Shown here: in pieces, positions 6,898-13,893 of the stretch | Layout of the letters: every line of letters starts with the position of its first letter | How positions within the stretch are numbered: position 1 is the first letter of the stretch | From: Actinomycetes bacterium | Lineage (GTDB): Bacteria; Actinomycetota; Thermoleophilia; BMS3ABIN01 | NCBI GenBank assembly: GCA_021790075.1 | Contig: JAJYIN010000031.1 | Span: 1-13,934 of the forward strand | DNA length: 13,934 bases | Direction: 5' to 3' | Made by a program: the position numbers and the translations under genes | Notes under the pieces: model-generated | Databases searched by the model: none | Told to the model about the DNA's origin: nothing | What the model saw: only the letters and a program-made list of their open reading frames with translations

Positions 6898-6903
6898 TAT
6901 AAT
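6898..6903 (+). promoter_or_regulatory. Possible -10 box for ogt
   Basis: A perfect TATAAT lies in the short uvrC-ogt gap, about 45 nt before the ogt start. No good -35 box is found 16-18 bp upstream, so this may be a weak or activator-dependent promoter. Confidence 0.4.
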
Positions 6904-6947
6904 GAATTAACGGTCACAAGACGGACCGGTTCACAAGGAGCAATGAA

Positions 6948-7448
6948 GTGGAAACTTGTAAGACAACCTATGAAACCAGGTTCGGCCGCGGCCTGCTGGT
7001 CTGGCGGGGCGGCATGCTGGAAGAGCACCGGCTGCCCGCCGGCGGCCGCCGGAATCGCCCACCTCAAAGAGGCGCCGGCCACTACGGCCCGCACACCATC
7101 CTGGCCGCCAGGCTGGAATCATATTTCAGCGGCCGCCCCACTGATTTTGCCGGCCTGGATCTGCCGCTGGCGCATGCCGGCTGGACTGATTTCCAGGAAG
7201 CGGTGGCCGCGGCCCTGCTGGCCGTTCCATACGGCGCCACCATCAGTTACGGAGGGCTGGCCGCCACCGCCGGCTATCCCCGCGCCAGCCGGGCGGTAGG
7301 CAGTTTCATGGCGCGCAACCCTTGGCCGGTCATCTTTCCCTGCCACCGGGTCGTGCGCAGCGGCGGCATTGCCGGCAATTTTTCCTCGGGGGCGGCCTGG
7401 AAAAAGCGGCTGCTCGGACTCGAGGGGGTCACCCTGCGGCCGCTGTAG
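6948..7448 (+). CDS. ogt: Methylated-DNA--protein-cysteine methyltransferase
   Basis: The protein removes alkyl groups from O6-alkylguanine by irreversible transfer to its own cysteine. The active site PCHRVV contains Cys132. It is preceded by the helix-turn-helix wing region (FQEAVAAALLAVPYGATISY, GYPRASRAVGSFMARNPWPV), which carries the Arg of RAVG that flips the base, and is followed by GNFSSGAAWKKRLLGLEG. At 166 residues it has the usual Ogt/MGMT length with a poorly conserved N-terminal domain. The start is GTG at 6948, with AAGGAG (6935-6940) seven bases upstream. An ATG at 6943 is in another frame. The gene sits between uvrC and rapZ, which are usually adjacent or nearly so in this phylum. 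Choosing ogt over another alkyltransferase name is a family-level call. Confidence 0.92.
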   Translation: METCKTTYETRFGRGLLVWRGGMLEEHRLPAGGRRNRPPQRGAGHYGPHTILAARLESYFSGRPTDFAGLDLPLAHAGWTDFQEAVAAALLAVPYGATISYGGLAATAGYPRASRAVGSFMARNPWPVIFPCHRVVRSGGIAGNFSSGAAWKKRLLGLEGVTLRPL

Positions 7449-7493
7449 CTTCCCGGGGCTGACCGGGGTTTCACTCGGCCTCGCAACGAACCA

Positions 7494-7511
7494 CCTTTTG
7501 AGATAGATTCT
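7494..7511 (-). repeat. Dispersed repeat copy C (inverted end fragment)
   Basis: The reverse complement is AGAATCTATCTCAAAAGG, identical over 18 bases to 13-30. It sits in the ogt-rapZ gap (7449-7555), 44 bp before the rapZ ATG. The same gap has a weak CCCGG/CCGGG hairpin (7452-7456 with 7463-7467) and GTCATGC in two copies (7519-7525, 7532-7538). Confidence 0.6.
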
Positions 7512-7555
7512 TAGTCACGTCATGCAGTCAGGTCATGCCGACCCAAGGAGAAAAC

Positions 7556-8443
7556 ATGGAAGGTCAGGCCGGCGGTAACGATCATCCGGTGGAACTGACG
7601 ATCATCACGGGGCTGTCAGGCGCCGGCAAGTCTCATGCCATGGCGGCTTTTGAGGATGCCGGCTTTTTCTGTATCGATAATCTGCCTCCGCAGATGATCC
7701 CGGCGGCAGCCGACCTTTTTTCCGTCGAAGGCAGCAAGGTGGAAAAGGTTGCCGTGGTCAGCGACGTTAGGGGGGGCCAGTATTTCGAAGAAATCGACCG
7801 CTGCCTGAAAGACCTGGACGGGCGGGGCATCACTTACCGGCTGCTCTACCTGGAAGCCTCCGACCAGGTGCTCTTGCGGCGCTTCAAGGAGACCAGGCGT
7901 CCCCACCCCCTGGCGCCCGACGGCAACATCCCGGAAGGCATCAGGCGGGAGAGGGAGATGCTTGCCGGCCTGAAGCAGCGGGCCGACTGGGTGATCGATA
8001 CCACCGACCTCAACGTGCACGAGCTCCGTTCCCACATTGTCGAGAGCGTGGTGCCCGTCGGGACGATGGGGCTCGTCATCACCCTTGTCTCCTTTGGTTA
8101 CAAATTCGGGACGCCGCTTGACGCCGACCTCGTCTTCGACGTCCGCTTTCTGCCCAATCCCAATTACGATCCCAAACTGAAGCCGCTCACGGGCGTGGAC
8201 AAGGCCGTGCGCGACTACGTCATCAAGGCGCAGGCGGTCAAACAGTTCTTCGAACGCCTGACGCCGCTCCTGGATTACCTGCTGCCCATGTATGTCGCCG
8301 AGGGCAAGTCCAACCTCACCATCGGCGTCGGCTGTACCGGGGGCAGGCACCGTTCCGTGGCGATAGCCGAATGGCTGGCGAAACGGTACCGGGGGCAAAA
8401 ATACAACGTCATCCTGCGCCACCGGGATATCGCGAAAGACTGA
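7556..8443 (+). CDS. rapZ: RapZ/YvcJ-family nucleotide-binding protein
   Basis: This family binds ATP/GTP. In E. coli, RapZ senses glucosamine-6-phosphate and directs decay of a small RNA controlling GlmS; in Gram-positives the homologue YvcJ is a nucleotidase of unclear role. The 295-residue protein has Walker A GLSGAGKS (19-26), the signature GFFCIDNLPP, a Walker B-like VVSDVRGG, RRPHPLAPDGN, FGYKFGTPLDADLVFDVRFL, and the C-terminal GCTGGRHRSVAIAEWLAKRY with RHRDI. I chose ATG 7556 because AAGGAG (7545-7550) is five bases upstream. An in-frame ATG at 7535 would add seven residues but has no such site. It is followed by yvcK and whiA, the conserved trio. Confidence 0.95.
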   Translation: MEGQAGGNDHPVELTIITGLSGAGKSHAMAAFEDAGFFCIDNLPPQMIPAAADLFSVEGSKVEKVAVVSDVRGGQYFEEIDRCLKDLDGRGITYRLLYLEASDQVLLRRFKETRRPHPLAPDGNIPEGIRREREMLAGLKQRADWVIDTTDLNVHELRSHIVESVVPVGTMGLVITLVSFGYKFGTPLDADLVFDVRFLPNPNYDPKLKPLTGVDKAVRDYVIKAQAVKQFFERLTPLLDYLLPMYVAEGKSNLTIGVGCTGGRHRSVAIAEWLAKRYRGQKYNVILRHRDIAKD

Positions 8444-8449
8444 CCGAGG

Positions 8450-8526
8450 CGTCAGGCAGGGCATCACCGTCAGGCAGGGCAACATCGTCAGACGGGCATC
8501 AGAATCACCGTCGGGCAAGGCATCAT
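8450..8526 (+). repeat. Four degenerate tandem repeats in the yvcK leader
   Basis: Units begin at 8450, 8468, 8486 and 8509, with lengths 18, 18, 23 and 18 bp and the pattern CGTCrGrCrgGGCAtCAy. Units one and two differ only at their last few bases; the third carries a 5-bp insertion. They fill almost the whole rapZ-yvcK gap, and the last unit contains the weak AAGG ribosome-binding site of yvcK. Confidence 0.75.
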
Positions 8527-9507
8527 ATGGACCATAAGCAGGAAAGCATTACCGGCCCGGCCGTCGTCGTCATCGGCGGCGGCACCGGTTTGTCCACGCT
8601 CCTCCGGGGGCTCAAGGAACTCACCGCCAACATCACCGCGGTTGTCACCGTGGCTGACGACGGCGGCAGCTCCGGCCGGCTGCGGCGGGAGTTGGGCATC
8701 CTCCCTCCGGGAGACATCCGCAACTGCCTCGTTGCGCTCGCCCGCGACGAATCCCTGCTGAGCCGGCTCTTCCAGTACCGTTTTGAGGAGGGCCCGCTCT
8801 CGGGGCACAGCTTTGGCAACCTCTTTCTGGCGGCACTGTCCAAAGTCACCGATGATTTCGAGGAAGCTGTGCGGCTTTCCAGCCGCATCCTTGCCACCCG
8901 GGGCCGGGTGCTGCCCGCGTCTCCCGACCTGGTCACGTTGAGGGCGGAGCTGGCCGACGGCAGCCAGGAAGAAGGGCAGGCCTCCATTTCCAACTCAGCC
9001 CAATCGTGCCGCCGAATCTGGCTTGAGCCCGAAAATGCCCACGCCACCGATGCCGCCCTGCGCGCGATCGCCGCCGCGGACATTATCGTCATCGGACCGG
9101 GCAGCCTGTTCACCAGCATCATCCCTAACCTGCTGATCCGGGAAATCACCCTGGCCCTCAAGGAGGCGGTCTGCCCGCGGCTGTTCATATGTAACGTCAT
9201 GACCCAGCCTGGGGAAACACTGGGCTTCACGGCCTCCGACCACCTCGAGGCGCTGCTGACGCATGCCAGCCCGGGCATCATCGATATGGTTGTGGTCAAC
9301 AACACCGCTCCGCCCGCGGCAGTGATCAGGCACTACCTGTCCACGGGCGCTGAACCAGTCATGGGCGATGATGTCAAACTGGAAAACATGGGGGTGCGCG
9401 TGGTGATGGCCGACGTCGCCTCGAGTGGAGACTACTTCCATCACGACAGCCGCAAGCTGGCGGCGACGGTCATGTCGCAACTGGGCAGCCGCCAGGCGGC
9501 GTCATAG
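8527..9507 (+). CDS. yvcK: YvcK/CofD-like gluconeogenesis factor
   Basis: YvcK proteins have a CofD-like Rossmann fold, bind UDP-sugars in Bacillus and mycobacteria (where it is called CuvA), and support cell-wall synthesis and growth on gluconeogenic carbon. The 326-residue protein shows VVVIGGGTGLSTLLRGLK at about 13-30, VTVADDGGSSGRLRRELG, LPPGDIRNCLVAL, GHSFGNLFLAAL, IIVIGPGSLFTSIIPNLL and ICNVMTQPGET. ATG 8527 gives the expected N-terminus; longer in-frame starts run into rapZ and encode no family sequence. The ribosome-binding site is weak. It lies between rapZ and whiA, as in Firmicutes and Actinobacteria. Confidence 0.95.
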   Translation: MDHKQESITGPAVVVIGGGTGLSTLLRGLKELTANITAVVTVADDGGSSGRLRRELGILPPGDIRNCLVALARDESLLSRLFQYRFEEGPLSGHSFGNLFLAALSKVTDDFEEAVRLSSRILATRGRVLPASPDLVTLRAELADGSQEEGQASISNSAQSCRRIWLEPENAHATDAALRAIAAADIIVIGPGSLFTSIIPNLLIREITLALKEAVCPRLFICNVMTQPGETLGFTASDHLEALLTHASPGIIDMVVVNNTAPPAAVIRHYLSTGAEPVMGDDVKLENMGVRVVMADVASSGDYFHHDSRKLAATVMSQLGSRQAAS

Positions 9508-9513
9508 CACATC

Positions 9514-10434
9514 TTGTCTTTTACCACCACAGTCAAACAGGAACTAAACCGCGTCGCCCGTGAGCGGACCTGCTGCCGCACCGCGGAGCTGGCGGCCCTG
9601 TTCCGGGCCGCTGGCAGCTTCCATCTGCGCTCCGGGGAGCGTTACGGCCTCGAAGCGGCCTTTGGCCTGGCAGCAACCGCCCGCACCGCCCTCCTCCTGG
9701 TCAAGTCGTTTGACCTCCCTGTTGAGGTGCGGGTGAGGGAAGAAAAACGCCTCCGCCAGCGCAAGCGCTACGAGCTCTACCTGGAGGGAGGCGCCCGGCT
9801 GGTGCAGTTTCTCAACGAGATCGGCGTCCTTTCCGACCGGCTCATCCTGCTGGATACGGTGCCGCATCGGATCATCAAGCGGCGGTGCTGCCGGGAGGCA
9901 TTCCTGCGAGGGGCCTTCCTGGCCTCGGGCTCGGCGAGCCGGCCCGGCTCGGCGGCACACCTGGAGATCTACTCCGGCAGCCAGGCGTTTCTCGATACGC
10001 TTCAGGAAGCCGCGGCGACTCTGGACCTGAAACTTTCCCCTGTCCGGGGCCGGCGGCGTCCGGCGGTCTACGCCAAAAGCCTTGCCACCATCCGCGATTT
10101 CATGGTGGCAACCGGAGCCCACGAAGCAGCGCTCGAGTTCGAGCAGCGCGCCATCCTGGGATCGGTGCGGGAGGCTGCCAACCGGCGGGCGAACTGCGAC
10201 CAGGCCAACGCCGCCCGTTGCAGCCGCGCTGCCGCGCGCCAGATCCGCTCCATCAGCAGGCTCAAGGAGAGCGGGGCCTGGGACAGTCTGTCTCCCAACC
10301 TGGTGGAGATCGCCGAGCTGCGGCTGCGGCACCCCTCCTCGACCATCATGGAGCTGGGCGGGCTTTCCGATCCGCCGCTTTCCAAATCCGCGGTCAATCA
10401 CCGCCTCCGCCGGCTGGCGGAACTGGCGGGATAG
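9514..10434 (+). CDS. whiA: WhiA-family DNA-binding regulator
   Basis: WhiA is a transcription factor needed for sporulation septation in Streptomyces and linked to cell division in other Gram-positives. The 306-residue protein begins SFTTTVKQELNRV and has a degenerate LAGLIDADG homing-endonuclease-like domain (LAALFRAAGSFHL and CCREAFLRGAFLASGS, about residues 25-220). The C-terminal helix-turn-helix is LVEIAELRLRHPSSTIMELG followed by PPLSKSAVNHRLRRL. The start is TTG at 9514, six bases after the yvcK stop, without a good ribosome-binding site, so translation is probably coupled to yvcK. Confidence 0.95.
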   Translation: MSFTTTVKQELNRVARERTCCRTAELAALFRAAGSFHLRSGERYGLEAAFGLAATARTALLLVKSFDLPVEVRVREEKRLRQRKRYELYLEGGARLVQFLNEIGVLSDRLILLDTVPHRIIKRRCCREAFLRGAFLASGSASRPGSAAHLEIYSGSQAFLDTLQEAAATLDLKLSPVRGRRRPAVYAKSLATIRDFMVATGAHEAALEFEQRAILGSVREAANRRANCDQANAARCSRAAARQIRSISRLKESGAWDSLSPNLVEIAELRLRHPSSTIMELGGLSDPPLSKSAVNHRLRRLAELAG

Positions 10435-10452
10435 GCCCTGCCGCCGCCCGGG

Positions 10453-10480
10453 TTACGAAAACCCTCGCATGTGGTAAAAT
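10453..10480 (+). promoter_or_regulatory. Probable promoter of gap
   Basis: TTACGA (10453-10458) and TAAAAT (10475-10480) are 16 bp apart, in the whiA-gap gap. The predicted start lies about 38 nt before the gap ATG and leaves a normal leader ending in GGGAGGGAG. Confidence 0.5.
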
Positions 10481-10524
10481 GACGCCCGACATTCGCATTA
10501 CTCACATCCGGGAGGGAGAATTTC

Positions 10525-11523
<999 letters not shown>

Positions 11524-11552
11524 GCCGCCGCTCGACTCACTTGACTGTTTGT

Positions 11553-11586
11553 AAGAGGCGTTGCCCTGCGGCGCCTCTTGTTTTAT
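11553..11586 (+). terminator. Terminator-like hairpin between gap and pgk
   Basis: AAGAGGCG (11553-11560) pairs perfectly with CGCCTCTT (11572-11579) across an 11-nt loop, followed by GTTTTAT. The pgk start is only about 24 nt downstream. It may therefore be a partial terminator that lowers pgk relative to gap, or an mRNA-processing or stability site. Confidence 0.65.
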
Positions 11587-11609
11587 CGCTTGACGATACG
11601 GGAGGGATG

Positions 11610-12785
11610 ATGAAGAAGACGGTCAGGGACATAGACGTAGAAGGTAAGCGGGTTCTGGCCCGGGTTGATTTCAACGTCCCCCTGGACGGCGGCAAGGTTG
11701 CCGACGATACCAGGATCAGGGCGGCGCTGCCAACGATAAATTACCTCAGGGAACACGGCGCCCGCGTGATCCTCATCTCCCATCTGGGCCGGCCTAAAGG
11801 CGTGGACGACTCGCTGCGGATGAACCCTGTAGCCGAGCGCCTCTCGCAGCTGCTGGGCGGCGGCGTCATGAAGCTGGACGACTGCGTAGGGCCGGAAGTG
11901 GAAGCCCGGCTGGCCGAACTGCCGGCCGGCGGCGTGGCGCTGCTGGAGAACAGCCGCTTCCATCCCGAAGAGAAGGCCAACGACCCCGAATTTGCCGCCG
12001 CCCTGGCGCGGCTCGCCGACATTTTCGTCAACGACGCTTTCGGCGCCGCCCACCGGGCCCATGCCTCCACCGCCGGCGTGGCCCGCGACCTGCCCGCGGT
12101 CGCCGGTTTCCTGGTCGAGGCCGAACTGAAAAAGCTGTCGCGGCTGATCGAGGACCCATATCATCCCTTTGTGATCATCCTGGGCGGCGTCAAGATCTCG
12201 GACAAGATCGGCGTCATCGACCGGTTCCTCGATTTTGCCGACGCCATCCTCATCGGCGGCGCCATGTGCTTTGGTTTCCTCAAGGCCAAAGGCATCGACG
12301 TGGGTGCTTCCAAGGTAGAGGAGGAGGCCATCGCTGTCGCGGCGGCGGCGCTGGAGAAAGCCGAGAACTCAAAGTGCCGCCTCATATTGCCCAAAGACGT
12401 GGTCCTGGCGGATGCCTTCAGGGAGGACGCCGACACGATCATCAACACGGTGGATAATATTCCCGCGGGGTGGATGGGACTGGACATCGGGCCCGCCGCC
12501 TCCATGGAATTCGTGCGTGAGATCGCCGTGGCCCGGACCATTTTCTGGAACGGCCCCATGGGGGCCTTCGAGATGGAGCCTTTCTCCGCCGGCACCCGCA
12601 CCGTCGCCGAGGCCGTCGCCAGCGCCAGCGCCCTCACGGTCGCCGGCGGCGGCGATACCGTGGCGGCGCTCAACAAATTCGGGCTGGCCGGCCGCCTCGA
12701 TCACGTATCCACCGGCGGCGGCGCCGCCATGGAGTTCCTGGAAGGGAAAGAGCTGCCCGGCATCGCCGTGCTCGAGGAGGCCTAG
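11610..12785 (+). CDS. pgk: Phosphoglycerate kinase
   Basis: The enzyme moves phosphate from 1,3-bisphosphoglycerate to ADP, yielding ATP. At 391 residues it is full length: RVLARVDFNVPLDGG, VILISHLGRPKG, LLENSRFHPEEKAND, VNDAFGAAHRAHAST, ILGGVKISDKIGVIDRF, FWNGPMGAFE, AGGGDTVAAL and STGGGAAMEFLEGKELPG are all present. Two ATG codons stand in tandem. The first (11607) touches the GGAGGG site (11601-11606), so the second (11610) is the better spaced and is used here. The gene lies 86 nt after gap, beyond a terminator-like hairpin. tpiA, which often follows, is absent from the window. Confidence 0.97.
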   Translation: MKKTVRDIDVEGKRVLARVDFNVPLDGGKVADDTRIRAALPTINYLREHGARVILISHLGRPKGVDDSLRMNPVAERLSQLLGGGVMKLDDCVGPEVEARLAELPAGGVALLENSRFHPEEKANDPEFAAALARLADIFVNDAFGAAHRAHASTAGVARDLPAVAGFLVEAELKKLSRLIEDPYHPFVIILGGVKISDKIGVIDRFLDFADAILIGGAMCFGFLKAKGIDVGASKVEEEAIAVAAAALEKAENSKCRLILPKDVVLADAFREDADTIINTVDNIPAGWMGLDIGPAASMEFVREIAVARTIFWNGPMGAFEMEPFSAGTRTVAEAVASASALTVAGGGDTVAALNKFGLAGRLDHVSTGGGAAMEFLEGKELPGIAVLEEA

Positions 12786-12826
12786 TTCCTTTTCCAACCA
12801 AATCACGCAAATTGCTTGAATTTGTA

Positions 12827-12861
12827 TGTTTCTTTTTCCGGAAATAGGTTATAATTAATTA
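12827..12861 (+). promoter_or_regulatory. Promoter of structured RNA 1
   Basis: A perfect TATAAT (12850-12855) lies seven positions before the G at 12862, where the RNA's closing stem begins. The -35 region (12827-12832, TGTTTC) is poor. The 10-bp palindrome TTTCCGGAAA (12835-12844) fills the spacer and might be an operator. Upstream, 12786-12826 is AT-rich with no hairpin seen for pgk termination. Confidence 0.6.
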
Positions 12862-13014
12862 GGTCCCAAGAAGTCAGAGAGACTTGCTGGAGACAGTCGC
12901 AAGAACTTAGTGGAGGAAATGCGGAAGTAAAAAGCCGCAGAGTACGGTGAAGCTAAGGGAAGCGAAGGTCGAAGAAGGTAAGTAAGGAAGGTTTCTTGGG
13001 ACCTTTCTTTTTTT
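12862..13014 (+). ncRNA. Putative structured RNA 1 with own terminator
   Basis: GGTCCCAAGAA (12862-12872) pairs perfectly with TTCTTGGGACC (12993-13003), closing a 142-nt unit followed by TTTCTTTTTTT. Inside are CTTGC/GCAAG (12883-12887 with 12899-12903), CTTAG/CTAAG (12906-12910 with 12953-12957) and, within the latter, TGCGG/CCGCA (12920-12924 with 12935-12939). The flanking loops are purine-rich and include AGAGTACGG (12939-12947) and AGGTAAGT (12976-12983), both shared with the second RNA. No plausible ORF is present. I do not recognise the family. It could be a riboswitch-like element or a trans-acting RNA; its multibranched shape argues against 6S RNA. Confidence 0.7.
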
Positions 13015-13074
13015 GTCTTTTTTTCTTTCCTTTCGGAAAACCTCGCAAATTCCGCATTTCGTGATTTTCAGCTA

Positions 13075-13109
13075 TTGCCCGGACGTCTCTGCTAGAATAA
13101 AATCTAGGC
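13075..13109 (+). promoter_or_regulatory. Promoter of structured RNA 2
   Basis: TTGCCC (13075-13080) and TAAAAT (13098-13103) are 17 bp apart, and the G at 13110 that opens the closing stem is seven positions beyond the -10 box, the same geometry as for RNA 1. An overlapping TAGAAT (13093-13098) is a second -10 candidate. Confidence 0.65.
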
Positions 13110-13257
13110 GGTCCCAAGAAATCGGAGGACACGCCCCCGGTGTGCAGCCGGGAAAGACCCGGGTACGGAAACGCGGTGCTTCGCCCGCAGAGTACGGAGA
13201 AAAGCCCGGGCCCCCATGCCAAGGGGAGGTAAGTCTGAAGGTTTCTTGGGACTTTTT
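13110..13257 (+). ncRNA. Putative structured RNA 2, leader of the AMIN-like lipoprotein gene
   Basis: The closing stem is GTCCCAAGAA (13111-13120) with TTCTTGGGAC (13243-13252), plus a G-T pair outside, then TTTTT. Helices at equivalent positions differ in sequence from RNA 1 but still pair: CCCGG/CCGGG (13136-13140 with 13148-13152), CCCGGG/CCCGGG (13158-13163 with 13205-13210) and GCGG/CCGC (13173-13176 with 13185-13188). An extra CCCC/GGGG hairpin (13212-13215 with 13223-13226) lacks a clear match in RNA 1. Shared loops are GGAAA before the GCGG helix, AGAGTACGG (13189-13197) and AGGTAAGT (13227-13234). It ends 30 nt before a lipoprotein ATG, so it may control that gene by termination. The function is unknown. 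Confidence 0.7.
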
Positions 13258-13287
13258 CAGGTCTTTTCCGGTCCGGAGGTTGTCAAT

Positions 13288-13893
13288 ATGCGTCGCGTTT
13301 CCAACCCTGTTCTGATCGCCATTGTGCTGCTGGTTATGGTCCTGGGCGGGCTTGCCTTTCTTTCCGGTTGTGGCGGCCAGGACGAGACATCTACTGAAGC
13401 CACGACGGCGACTACGGCGGGGCCTCCCGTGGAACAGGCCCAGCCGGCTCCGGGGGTTACGGCGGCAGAGCCGCAAGAGCAGACTTCACCTTACGGCCCT
13501 GGCTCCACATACTCGCAGTCGGTTGGCACTCTCGTGGACGGCCTGCAGCTGAAAGAAATCCGCTGGTCTGACCACAATACTTACTTCCGTGTCGTTTTCG
13601 AGATGGCCACAGCCGGCGGCCAGCCCGTGCTTCAGGTGCCGCATGCGGAAGCCTCGCTTTCCGGCGACAAGCAGATCAAGGTGGTGCTGGGAGGCATCCG
13701 CTCTCTCGGCAACAGCGCCAGCGTGAATCAGACCAATCTGGCGGTGGGCGACTCCTTGGTCGCTTCGATCACCCGCCTTCCCGAGAAAGATGACCAGGCG
13801 CTGGTTTACGGAATCAATCTCAACAAGCCGGCGACTTTCGCCCTGGCGGGAATCGGAGACCCCGGCCGCATCGTTGTGGATATCATGAAGTAG
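13288..13893 (+). CDS. AMIN-like domain lipoprotein
   Basis: This 201-residue protein has a basic start, a hydrophobic segment at about residues 8-24 and a good lipobox LSGC with Cys28, so it should be exported and lipid-anchored. A Thr/Pro/Ala/Gln-rich linker follows to about residue 75. The folded part, with LKEIRWSDHNTYFRVVFEM, LVASITRLPE, YGINLNKPATFALAGIGDPG and RIVVDIMK, fits the actinobacterial AMIN-like domain, a beta-rich module found in envelope proteins and thought to bind peptidoglycan or the cell surface. I chose ATG 13288, with GGAGG (13275-13279) eight bases upstream. An in-frame ATG at 13216 falls inside the RNA 2 hairpin and would spoil the signal peptide. No promoter is seen between RNA 2 and the gene, so it is probably read through from the RNA 2 promoter. 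Confidence 0.8.
   Translation: MRRVSNPVLIAIVLLVMVLGGLAFLSGCGGQDETSTEATTATTAGPPVEQAQPAPGVTAAEPQEQTSPYGPGSTYSQSVGTLVDGLQLKEIRWSDHNTYFRVVFEMATAGGQPVLQVPHAEASLSGDKQIKVVLGGIRSLGNSASVNQTNLAVGDSLVASITRLPEKDDQALVYGINLNKPATFALAGIGDPGRIVVDIMK

Noticed and set aside
6415..7299. Plus-strand ORF spanning the end of uvrC and most of ogt
   Set aside because: Shadow frame across two well-supported genes.
8371..8526. Longer yvcK start inside rapZ
   Set aside because: The added residues come from rapZ in another frame and the tandem repeats, and match no YvcK N-terminus.
12862..13253. Pair of MITEs bounded by GGTCCCAAGAA inverted ends
   Set aside because: No target-site duplication, -10 boxes and U-tracts in register with both ends, and paired changes in the inner helices favour RNA. 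It is kept as a weaker alternative.
12862..13257. 6S RNA, c-di-AMP riboswitch, RNase P RNA or SRP RNA
   Set aside because: The multibranched layout does not fit the single bubble of 6S RNA, and the conserved sequence blocks I know for the others are not found, apart from short chance matches such as GAGGAAA. A covariance-model search would decide.
13216..13287. Longer start for the AMIN-like lipoprotein
   Set aside because: It lies inside the RNA 2 structure and would put 24 non-signal residues before a good lipoprotein signal peptide; the ATG at 13288 has GGAGG at ideal spacing.
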